This document shows positions 16,341-24,121 of a stretch of 54,420 nt of DNA, piece after piece. The notes beneath the pieces were generated by a model, which was not told the DNA's origin, searched no databases, and saw only the letters and a program-made list of their open reading frames with translations. The DNA is from Saccharibacillus sp. O23 (GTDB lineage: Bacteria; Bacillota; Bacilli; Paenibacillales; Paenibacillaceae), in the NCBI RefSeq assembly GCF_002205895.1, contig NZ_NJDE01000017.1, positions 1 through 54,420 of the forward strand, written 5' to 3'. Position numbers and translations under genes: made by a program. Positions within the stretch are counted from its first letter, which is position 1. Each line of letters starts with the position of its first letter.

Positions 16341-16628
16341 CGGACCTTCTCCTTCCGCTTGCTTGTTCTCCGGGCACATTCGAATTTCAATCATCCTCGC
16401 GATGCCTCTTGTTCATTGTACAGACTTCCCCCTTCGCGTTTCAACTCGCCGCCTTTTTTCGTTCGAGAACTTCCGGCGCTGTTCATGGTTAAAAAAGGAA
16501 TTCTTGCTTGCTCCGTCGAAAAAGTAACGAAGAACGCCGACGGCACGGCAGGAATCTCGCGGTTCGCCGAGAAGATCCGCCGTTCGTGCCGGACGTTACT
16601 TGATCACAGACAGGGGTATCGGGCAATA

Positions 16629-18596
16629 ATGAAAGGGAAATGGATCGCCAAAACCGCGCTGACCGCGGGCATTCTGTTGGGAGCGGCTCTGCCGGCTCCG
16701 CAGCTCTGGGGAACGCATGCTTACGCGCAGACGGCGGAAGCCGCGATCGCAAGCGGATTGAACGCCAAAAACTACGTGCTGACCGACGGCTCGCTCCGGG
16801 CGGAAGGCCGCACGATCGGCGCGCCGCAAGAGTCGTCGCCGTTCGTCGGACTGACGCGAGATTCGCGCACGGGCGAACGTTATGCTTGGACCGAAAGCGG
16901 AAGCGTCTATCGTTGGGGCAGCCTCGGCTTGACCGGAGGTCCGGAAAAGCTGACCGACGCGCCGCCGATCGCGCAGGTCTCGTCGAACGTCATGCTGACG
17001 AAATCCGGCGAAGTCGTCGGCTATGCCGGCGCGGGACTGCCTGCGGGCGTTAAGATCTCCGCGCACCCGGACGGCTTCGCGCTGCTTACCGCCGACGGGC
17101 AGATCTGGCGCTACCGCTCCGATTACGCCAGCAACAAGACGGCGAAGATCGGCGATCTGCCGGGCACGAAAGATATTCAAACCAGCAGCAGCTACGTGAT
17201 GGCGCTCGGCGCGGACGGCACGGTCACCAAGCTGGATTCCGCGACGGACTCGCAGCCGGAGACGCTGACGCAAAACGCGGTGTCGCTGGCTTGGGTCAAA
17301 GAAGAAGCGCGCAGCGATCTGTACGTCGCGAAATCCGACGGCAGTCTGTGGCTGTTCGAATACGGAAGCGGCAAAGGGGAACCGGTCTCCGCCGTCAAAG
17401 GAGCCGCTGCGGTCAGCCCGGCGGAGAACGGCTTGTTCGTGCGTCTGAGCAGCGGGACGACCGGTCTTTACGCCGACGGCAAATGGAGCGAACTCGCGCC
17501 GGCCCGGCTGCAAGAAGCGAAATTGACGCTGTCGCGCTCGTCGGCCGCCAAAGGCGACAAGATCTCGACGACGGTCGAGGAACGTTATTCGGACGGAACG
17601 CGAATCAAACGTTCGGCTTCGGCGAGCGAATTGAAGGTCTCCGATCCCAAAGTCGCATCGGTTCGGCCCGACGGCTCTCTTCAAGCGGCGGGGATCGGCA
17701 GCACGACCGTTACGCTGACTTCGGGCGCTCTCGTTTCGCAGGCGACCCTGCTCGTCAAACAGGAAGGCACGCTGAGCGGAGCGGGCGTGATCGATTCCGG
17801 CGTCTATCTGCCGCTGCGTCCGGTATTTGCGGCGCTCGGCGCTTCGATCGCCAATTCCGGCAGCGACTGGACGATCGGATACGGCGACGCGCAGATCAAG
17901 CTTCGCAAAGGCAGCGATATCGCGACCGTTAACGGCAAGACCGTCAAGCTCAAAGGCAAAGTGCAAACGCTGGACGGACAGACGGTGTTCCCGGCCGGAT
18001 TCCTGTCGTCCGCCGTCGCCGGCGCGTCGGTCGCATGGGACGGCAAGTTCCAACAGGCGATCGTCTCGATCGGTACCGCTTCGTTCGAAGTCGAGTCCAA
18101 ACAAACGCCGCTGCTGCGCAAAAAGCAGCAGCTCGGCAGCCTTGCTCCTTATTTGGGCAAATCGTACTGGATTAACGGGTACAGCGGAGCAGGCGTGCGT
18201 TTCAGCAAACTCACGGTCGCGGACATCAAGATCTCGGAGACCTCTTCGGGCCGTTCGTATACGATCGTCTTCGCCAACGCCGCAGGCAGTCAATTCGCTG
18301 CGTCTTCGACCGACGCGTACGGCGTCGCTTCGCTCTTGAGCGATACCGACCAATTCTTCCCGTTCGATCCGCAAGTCCGTTACGGGGGCAGCGATAAAAT
18401 CTGGAATTATATTCGCGGCAATTACGTAGCGCCCGGCATGAACAAGCAGCATGTCCTGCTGTCGTGGGGCGAACCGAGCAGCATCGAAAATCAGAGCAGT
18501 CCCCAAGGTCCGATCGAAGTCTGGATCTATATGCGCGGCGGCATGAAATGGCAGGCCGTAGGCTTCAGCAAAGGCATCGTCTTCGCGATCTTGTAG
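16629..18596 (+). CDS. Secreted mosaic protein: RCC1-like, Ig-like and copper amine oxidase-type domains
   Basis: A 655-residue exported protein. Residues 1-33 are a signal peptide ending AYA-Q. Residues about 45-290 contain loosely repeating RCC1-like strands (RYAWTESGSVYRWGSLG, LTADGQIWRYRSD, VMALGADGTVTKLDS, YVAKSDGSLWLFEYGSGKG). An Ig-like BIG2 segment follows (SVRPDGSLQAAGIGSTTVTL). Then comes a copper amine oxidase N-terminal-like domain (about 395-500: GVYLPLRPVFAALGA, then TVFPAGFLSSAVAGASVAWD), which in Bacilli is a wall-associated stalk and not an enzyme. A C-terminal block resembling SmpA folds ends the protein (GMNKQHVLLSWGEPSS). Role unknown, probably cell-surface. The upstream 288 bp has no other gene. 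Confidence 0.85.
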   Translation: MKGKWIAKTALTAGILLGAALPAPQLWGTHAYAQTAEAAIASGLNAKNYVLTDGSLRAEGRTIGAPQESSPFVGLTRDSRTGERYAWTESGSVYRWGSLGLTGGPEKLTDAPPIAQVSSNVMLTKSGEVVGYAGAGLPAGVKISAHPDGFALLTADGQIWRYRSDYASNKTAKIGDLPGTKDIQTSSSYVMALGADGTVTKLDSATDSQPETLTQNAVSLAWVKEEARSDLYVAKSDGSLWLFEYGSGKGEPVSAVKGAAAVSPAENGLFVRLSSGTTGLYADGKWSELAPARLQEAKLTLSRSSAAKGDKISTTVEERYSDGTRIKRSASASELKVSDPKVASVRPDGSLQAAGIGSTTVTLTSGALVSQATLLVKQEGTLSGAGVIDSGVYLPLRPVFAALGASIANSGSDWTIGYGDAQIKLRKGSDIATVNGKTVKLKGKVQTLDGQTVFPAGFLSSAVAGASVAWDGKFQQAIVSIGTASFEVESKQTPLLRKKQQLGSLAPYLGKSYWINGYSGAGVRFSKLTVADIKISETSSGRSYTIVFANAAGSQFAASSTDAYGVASLLSDTDQFFPFDPQVRYGGSDKIWNYIRGNYVAPGMNKQHVLLSWGEPSSIENQSSPQGPIEVWIYMRGGMKWQAVGFSKGIVFAIL

Positions 18597-18646
18597 CACG
18601 CGGAGCGATGTAGAGATATAGAGGTATAGGGATATAGAAGAATACA

Positions 18647-18682
18647 AAAAAGCGCGCTTCCCAAACAGGAAACGCGCTTTTT
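18647..18682. terminator. Bidirectional terminator between convergent genes
   Basis: AAAAAGCGCG-CTTCC pairs with GGAAA-CGCGCTTTTT with one mismatch and a short loop. A- and T-runs flank both sides. It separates the secreted mosaic gene from the GH43 gene. Confidence 0.85.
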
Positions 18683-18701
18683 CTTATGAGCTACTACCCT
18701 T

Positions 18702-20258
18702 TCAACTCTTAATCGATTCATGGCTGTCGCCGACGCGATAACGGAACGCGGAGAAATCCGCCGCGCCGCCGGCCTGCCGCGTCGAATACAGGAATAACGC
18801 GAGGCGGCAGCCCATGAAATGGTCGAGCTTGTAGACCATGCGATGGGGTTCGCCCAGTTCGCGCCAATTCTCGCCGTCCCGGTAAGCGAAACGGCATTCG
18901 TCGCGGTTCTGTTCGAATTCGCCGATCGTCCGCAGCCGAACGGTCGGTCCGTCGACGGCAACGCGCGCGATCTCCCGTCCCGGCCGGCGATCGACCAGAC
19001 TGCCGAAGATCGAATCGTCTTCCGGTTCCCGTACCGTGACGCTCAGGTAATATCGGTCGTCTTCCCGGGTCAGCGCGATCAAGCCGTAGGTTCCGATCAA
19101 GAACCCGATGCCTGCATAATCGCCGTCGTTTAGCGCCGCGCCGTCGAGCGTTACCTCGGCTTCGCAGCTCGGGCCGAACGCCCGCTGCGTCAGCGTATTG
19201 ACGGCGAAGGTCAGATTGGGCCGGACGTCCGCCGTGCGAATCCGGTACGCGCCCGGTTTCTCCGTCACCGACCAGTGCCGATCGTCCGGCTCATGGTTCC
19301 ACTGCCAGAAGTCCTGCAGCCGTACCCGCCCTTCCCGATCCGTTTCGTAAACGAAATCGTCGTCGCCCAGCAGCGGCTTATAGACATATTCCGGACGGGT
19401 CGAAGGCAGATCGAGGCTGACCGGCGCTTTCGTCGCGAACACGGGCCGCCCTTCTTGGAACGTCAGCGGCACCAGCACCGGAATCCGCCCGACCGCGCCG
19501 TGGTCTTGGAACAGCATCGCGTGCCAATCGCCGTCCGGCGTATCGACGATGCCCCCTTGCGCGACCCCGGAATTGAAATAGCCCATATCGTCGTCGAACA
19601 CTTCTCCGCCTTCGAACGTTCCTTCCAAAGAATCCGCCCAATAGCAGGCCTGCGTTCTTCGTCCCGCCGATTCGGAAATATGGATCAGAAACACATAATA
19701 TCTGCCGCCGATCTTATAGAGATGCGCGCCTTCGTAGCCCAGATGAGCCGGCTCTTTCTCCCGAACGATGATCCGATGCAGGCCGCCCGGCCGCGGTCCG
19801 GACAAATCGGGTTTCAATTCCGTCAGCCAGATCTCCGTATTGCCGTAAGTCAGGTACGCCCGGCCGTCATCGTCGAAGAGCAGCGAACAGTCGTGATAAA
19901 AGCCTTCGATATAACGTTTCTCCCACGGACCTTCGATCGTATCCGCCGTATACAAGTACGTGCGGCGCGTATCGTTGGCGACGAACACGACATAGAATCG
20001 GCCTTCATGATACCGCAGCGAAGCGGCCCACATGCCTTGGCTGTAGATCTGCTTCTCTTCTTGAAGCCGCTGGGCGGGCGTGCCGTCGAGCGTCTCGTAG
20101 ACGTAAGCGGCCGTTTCCCAGTTCATCAGATCGTACGAGCGCAGAATGACGCAGCCCGGCATCATATGCATCGTCGTGCTGACCATGTAGTAGGTGTCCC
20201 CTACCCGAATCACGTCGAGGTCCGGATAATCGGCCCAGATGATCGGGTTTGCTTGCAT
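18702..20258 (-). CDS. Glycoside hydrolase family 43 (beta-xylosidase/arabinofuranosidase type), intracellular
   Basis: A 518-residue enzyme predicted to remove xylose or arabinose from short oligosaccharides. The five-bladed beta-propeller occupies about 1-310. The general base is probably D13 (YPDLDVIRVG), the pKa-modulating Asp lies in HDCSLLFDDDG, and the general acid Glu is in GYEGAHLY. The second half (about 320-515) is a beta-sandwich like the C-terminal domain of GH43 xylosidases (QDFWQWNHEPDD, YAGIGFLIGTYG). There is no signal peptide, so it acts on imported sugars. AAGGAGG lies 7 bp before the ATG. It is the last gene of the carbohydrate locus, separated from GH5 by a terminator. 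Confidence 0.93.
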   Translation of the reverse strand: MQANPIIWADYPDLDVIRVGDTYYMVSTTMHMMPGCVILRSYDLMNWETAAYVYETLDGTPAQRLQEEKQIYSQGMWAASLRYHEGRFYVVFVANDTRRTYLYTADTIEGPWEKRYIEGFYHDCSLLFDDDGRAYLTYGNTEIWLTELKPDLSGPRPGGLHRIIVREKEPAHLGYEGAHLYKIGGRYYVFLIHISESAGRRTQACYWADSLEGTFEGGEVFDDDMGYFNSGVAQGGIVDTPDGDWHAMLFQDHGAVGRIPVLVPLTFQEGRPVFATKAPVSLDLPSTRPEYVYKPLLGDDDFVYETDREGRVRLQDFWQWNHEPDDRHWSVTEKPGAYRIRTADVRPNLTFAVNTLTQRAFGPSCEAEVTLDGAALNDGDYAGIGFLIGTYGLIALTREDDRYYLSVTVREPEDDSIFGSLVDRRPGREIARVAVDGPTVRLRTIGEFEQNRDECRFAYRDGENWRELGEPHRMVYKLDHFMGCRLALFLYSTRQAGGAADFSAFRYRVGDSHESIKS

Positions 20259-20338
20259 GGTGATTCCTCCTTGAACAATTCATAATATTTTAATTAATGA
20301 TTCGCAATTACCTTATACACCTTTATCATAAACGAAAA

Positions 20339-20386
20339 AAAGCGCGTTGTCCTCTTCTTCGCCGAGAAAAAGAGAACAACGCGCTT
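20339..20386 (-). terminator. Intrinsic terminator of the GH5 gene
   Basis: On the minus strand AAAGCGCGTTGT pairs with ACAACGCGCTTT around an inner pair CTCTT/AAGAG, followed by TTTTTTT. It lies about 35 bp after the GH5 stop. Confidence 0.88.
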
Positions 20387-20420
20387 TGCGGCATTCCGCC
20401 GGATCGATTCGTTTCGCCGA

Positions 20421-22115
20421 TCAACCGCCGACTTTGACGAATTTCCACTGCTGGGCGGGAGCGCCGGTATAATCGCCCTGCTGAAGCTTGGCTCCGTCGG
20501 CTGTCGAAGCGCCCGCGACTTCGACAGCTTTGCCGCTGTTGACGTTGACGATGCTCCAATAACCGTCGCCCATATCGTACACGCGGAAATGCTGCGCCGT
20601 CGTATTCAGATCGCTCATGAGCTGGATCGCTTCGCCGCTGCTCTTGCTTCCCCCGCGAACTTCAAGCACTTTGCCCGGCGAATTGACGCTGGTCAGCTTG
20701 TACAAGCCGGTACCGATGCTCGTCAGTCCCCATTTCTGCGGATTGCCGCCCAAATCGGTCCACTGCTGCAGTTGAAGATTGTCCGCGTTCTGCCCGCCCG
20801 GGATGTCGATGACTTTGCCGGAGACGCGGGAGACGATCTTGTAAGTCGCGCCCGCGGTCAGACCGTTCGACACGTTGGTGCCCGGCTGCGTCTGCGCCCG
20901 TTCGAAGTACCAATGGAACAGGAAGCGGCCCATCGCGCTGCGGGTGCCGTCGCCGTCCCATTTCAATCCGGCCGTCGGATCGGCGAACGAACTTCTTGCG
21001 CCTTCCGCCAGAATGAAGCCGTTCATGTGCGCGGCGATGCTCACGTTGCCCGCTTCGCTGAAGATGGCTTTGGTATTGCGGCCGAACCCTTCGTTGCTGC
21101 CGTCGAACAGGCTCCAATATTCGGAGTCGCCGGCTTTTTTCTTGAACCAAGTCACTTCCGTGATATTGATCGGATACGCGTCGGCGGCAGCTTTGATATT
21201 GGTCGTCCATTGGTCTTTGAGAATCGCCGCATTGTCGTGCGCGCCGTATCCCGGATACCAGTGGACGGCATAACCGTAATTGTTGAGCGGATCGGTCAGC
21301 GGATGGCTGGCGGTCAGGCTGTAGAATTGGTTATAGCCGAGCCCCGCCGCCCAGATCACGTTGTCCGCGCCTTTGCTGCGAATGGTCGAGATCATCGAAT
21401 TCTGGAAAGTCCGCAGGTCGTTCCAATGGTCGACGAAGTCGTTTTCCCCGTTATAACCGCCCCAATGGCCGTTGGCGAACGATTTGACCGGCTCGTTGAT
21501 CAGCTCGAAATGCACGTTGTCCGCGCTTTTGATCTCCGGACGCGAAGCCAGATAACCCCAGATCTCGTTGAACTTCTGGAGATTGGACGCCGTCGTGGCC
21601 TGATCGTCTTTGAGCGTAAAGTCCAGTCCCAGCGTCACGTAGACGCCTTTGGTTTTGGCATATTGGATATAAGGAATGATGACGTTCTGCGTCACGGACT
21701 GCACGCCGGCGAAGTTATACGTGCCCGCCGCGACGTCCCCCATGTCCTGACGGTCGATGAACAGGCGCACCTGATTCATGTTCCAGCCGTGTCCGCTGCC
21801 GTATCTGGGATTGGTATCGGTAAACGTGTCCGTGATGTCTTTCAGATAAGCCAGCGTCGCTTTGTGGCGATCGTTGCCGTTGCGCGTCAGATAATAATCG
21901 CTGTTCTGATACGTCCAGTAAGCGCCGGACGGCTGATGCCATCCGCTGAGCAGCACGGGCTGACCGCCGCTGTTCACGAGTTGGTTGCCGCTGACGTGCA
22001 GCTTGCCCGCGGGCACGCCGTTCCACGCTTCCGCGCGGTTGGTTCCCGGCGGGACAAGCGTTACGATCATCGCCAATAACAGAAGCAGTATCCAATAACG
22101 TCGAACTTTTTTCAT
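20421..22115 (-). CDS. Secreted GH5 family glycoside hydrolase with ricin-type carbohydrate-binding domain
   Basis: A 564-residue exported enzyme, probably an endo-beta-glucanase or mannanase. Residues 1-30 are a signal peptide (KKVRRYWILLLLLAM, cleavage near AEA). The GH5 barrel spans about 40-405; the acid/base Glu lies in HFELINEPV and the nucleophile Glu in INITEVTWF, with HWYPGYG before it. Residues about 420-563 form a ricin B-like trefoil with three repeats carrying Q-W motifs (QLQQWTDLGGNPQKWG, AQHFRVYDMGDGYW, GAPAQQWKF). AAAGGAGGG precedes the ATG. It lies at the end of the transporter locus, so it likely produces the oligosaccharides imported by it. Confidence 0.93.
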   Translation of the reverse strand: MKKVRRYWILLLLLAMIVTLVPPGTNRAEAWNGVPAGKLHVSGNQLVNSGGQPVLLSGWHQPSGAYWTYQNSDYYLTRNGNDRHKATLAYLKDITDTFTDTNPRYGSGHGWNMNQVRLFIDRQDMGDVAAGTYNFAGVQSVTQNVIIPYIQYAKTKGVYVTLGLDFTLKDDQATTASNLQKFNEIWGYLASRPEIKSADNVHFELINEPVKSFANGHWGGYNGENDFVDHWNDLRTFQNSMISTIRSKGADNVIWAAGLGYNQFYSLTASHPLTDPLNNYGYAVHWYPGYGAHDNAAILKDQWTTNIKAAADAYPINITEVTWFKKKAGDSEYWSLFDGSNEGFGRNTKAIFSEAGNVSIAAHMNGFILAEGARSSFADPTAGLKWDGDGTRSAMGRFLFHWYFERAQTQPGTNVSNGLTAGATYKIVSRVSGKVIDIPGGQNADNLQLQQWTDLGGNPQKWGLTSIGTGLYKLTSVNSPGKVLEVRGGSKSSGEAIQLMSDLNTTAQHFRVYDMGDGYWSIVNVNSGKAVEVAGASTADGAKLQQGDYTGAPAQQWKFVKVGG

Positions 22116-22249
22116 CTTCCCGATCCCTCCTTTTTTGTCGAAAACGGCCGGAGACCTTTTTAGCGGGTCGGCGCGCGTTTTCGTGGCGTTCGGCGCAGCT
22201 GGAACATGGGGATGCTTCCTCCTCTCTCGCGTTCGCGTACGAATCCGCC

Positions 22250-23194
22250 TTATCCGACGATTCCTGTCCGCTCGACGCTTTCGACGAAATAGCGCTGAAC
22301 GAACAGATAGATCACGATCAGCGGCAAAATGGCGAGCAGGATTCCCGTGTCTTGAATCATGCTGAGATAGAACGGATCGGCTTTGGACGCGCCGTCGCCG
22401 ACCTGCTGGGCCAGGTTATACGGCAGGGAAGAGAGCTGCGTCGACATGACCTGACTCGAAGTCAGGTAGGTCGTCGTGTAGAAACTGTCGTTCCACTGCC
22501 ACACGAACGAGAACAGCAGCACGGTCACGAGCGACGGAACGGCGTTCGGCAGCATGATTCTGGCGAACGTGCCGAAGATGCCGGAACCGTCCACGTAAGC
22601 CGCTTCTTCGATTTCTTTGGGAATCCCCCGGAAAAATTGACGGAAGATGAAAATGTACAAGCCCGCTTTGAGCGAGTTGGCCGTCAGCGACGTCAGAATG
22701 AACGGCCAATACGTGTTCAGCAGATTGACCGGTTTGCCGGTGAGCAGCGTCATGAGTCCGAACAGATCGAAGTTCTTGAGATTGAGGTAGACCGGCACCA
22801 GAATGGTGGTCGGCGGAACCAGAATGGTCAGAATCACGCCCGCGAACAGCAGATTGCTGCCTTTGAATTTCAAGCGGGCGAAGCCGTATCCGGCCAGCGC
22901 GCACGACAGCGTCGTGAAGATCGTCGTGGAGGCCGACAGCGCGAACGTGTTCAGCAGCGTCGGCCAATAATCCATGACCCGCATCGCTTCTTTGAAGTTG
23001 TCGAGCGAGACATGCTGCGGAATCCAGACGACCACGGCGGAATACAGATCGCTTTTATGCTTGAAGGCGGTCGAGATCTTCTGGAAAATCGGGAACAAGA
23101 TCACGAACGACAAACCCGCGATCAGCACGAACCGCACGATCGCCCACAGCCATCTTTTGATGCGTTCGAGCGAGAACAAACGGAGAACAAACAT
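22250..23194 (-). CDS. Carbohydrate ABC transporter permease, MalG/AraQ type
   Basis: A 314-residue inner-membrane permease with six segments (near 15-37, 85-108, 118-140, 153-178, 218-240 and 280-300). The cytoplasmic EAA loop is EEAAYVDGSGIFGTFARIMLP near 205-225, the docking site for an ABC ATPase. The family imports mono- or oligosaccharides. AAAGGAG lies 9 bp before the ATG, 15 bp downstream of the partner permease. No ATPase gene is nearby, as in many Paenibacillaceae sugar loci that share one MsmX-type ATPase. An unusually long insertion after the fourth segment (LLTGKPVNLLNTYWPF) distinguishes it from the paralogue at 28777-29658. Confidence 0.93.
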   Translation of the reverse strand: MFVLRLFSLERIKRWLWAIVRFVLIAGLSFVILFPIFQKISTAFKHKSDLYSAVVVWIPQHVSLDNFKEAMRVMDYWPTLLNTFALSASTTIFTTLSCALAGYGFARLKFKGSNLLFAGVILTILVPPTTILVPVYLNLKNFDLFGLMTLLTGKPVNLLNTYWPFILTSLTANSLKAGLYIFIFRQFFRGIPKEIEEAAYVDGSGIFGTFARIMLPNAVPSLVTVLLFSFVWQWNDSFYTTTYLTSSQVMSTQLSSLPYNLAQQVGDGASKADPFYLSMIQDTGILLAILPLIVIYLFVQRYFVESVERTGIVG

Positions 23195-23209
23195 GCCGGA
23201 CGCTCCTTT

Positions 23210-24121
23210 CTAATCTTGATAGAAGACTTTTTTCGCGAATATGCCGTATACCAGCGCCAGAATGACCGCGATCGCCGCGAAATACACCCAAGCCATCGCC
23301 GAACTCAGTCCGAAATCGAACTTGACGAAGCCCGTCTCGCGGATCAGCGTCGTCATCGCGTTGCCCGCGAACGAATCGACGATCGTATAGATCGCGTTGA
23401 CGAAGATCAGCGGGCTGACCATCGGGAACGTGATTTTCCAGAACGCTTCGTACCCGGTAGCCCCTTCCATCCGCGACGCTTCGTAGAGCTGCGGCGAGAT
23501 GGTCTGAATGCCGGCGAGGAAGATCAAGATCTGCACGCCGGATTGGCTGACGATCTGATAGATCCGGTCGACCGCGCCGCTCAAGTACGAGACCATCCAT
23601 TCGCTCATGCCCGATTCCAACATCAGGTTCTCCAATTCGAACGTGCCGAGCACGCTGCCTCCTCCCGAGCCGGCGTTCTGATTGACCGCGTCGATCAAGC
23701 TCGTGCTCTCCAGCGACATGATAACGCCCGAAGCGAGAATGACCGGCAGGAAGAAGATCGAGCGCGCGATCGCCCGGCCGGGAAATTTCTGATTGAGCAG
23801 GACGGCCAGAAACAGGCTGAAGATGACGATCAACGGGACGTTGATCAGCACTTCCGTCACCGCTTCGACCAACGCGCGGTTGAAGCTGGTATCGACGGTC
23901 AGCGCCTGAATGTAATTGGCCAGTCCCGTGAACTGCACGGCGATGCCCTGCGCGTCCGCTTGAATCGTGCTCAGGCTGTAGCGCAGCGAAGCCAGCAGCG
24001 GAACGAAGAAGAACAGCAGAAATCCGATCAGCCACGGCAGAATGTACAGCATGCCCCACAGCGCTTTGCGGTCGTTGTAAGATCTGACTTTGCCCGAACG
24101 TTTGCCTAAGATCGCTTTCAG
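23210..24121 (-). CDS. Carbohydrate ABC transporter permease, UgpA/LacF type (probable CTG start)
   Basis: An inner-membrane permease, partner of the next gene. Six segments are visible, the first being YILPWLIGFLLFFFVPLLAS, and the EAA loop reads YEASRMEGATGYEAFWKITFP. The first ATG (24052) would place that membrane helix at the very N-terminus with no cytoplasmic leader and no ribosome binding site. A CTG at 24121 instead has GGAGG 9 bp upstream, overlaps the previous stop as CTGA, and adds a 23-residue basic leader (LKAILGKRSGKVRSYNDRKA) typical of the family. I annotate the CTG start; the length is then 303 residues. An insertion in the extracellular loop between segments two and three (SGGGSVLGTFEL region) is noteworthy. 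Confidence 0.85.
   Translation of the reverse strand: MKAILGKRSGKVRSYNDRKALWGMLYILPWLIGFLLFFFVPLLASLRYSLSTIQADAQGIAVQFTGLANYIQALTVDTSFNRALVEAVTEVLINVPLIVIFSLFLAVLLNQKFPGRAIARSIFFLPVILASGVIMSLESTSLIDAVNQNAGSGGGSVLGTFELENLMLESGMSEWMVSYLSGAVDRIYQIVSQSGVQILIFLAGIQTISPQLYEASRMEGATGYEAFWKITFPMVSPLIFVNAIYTIVDSFAGNAMTTLIRETGFVKFDFGLSSAMAWVYFAAIAVILALVYGIFAKKVFYQD

Noticed and set aside
15084..16628. Upstream extension of the secreted mosaic protein.
   Set aside because: It runs antisense through the hypothetical gene at 15432-16340; the signal peptide marks the true start at 16629.
18610..18641. Short imperfect tandem TAGAGATA/TAGGGATA run after the secreted mosaic gene.
   Set aside because: Too short and degenerate to claim as a repeat element; it is simple AT-rich sequence before a terminator.
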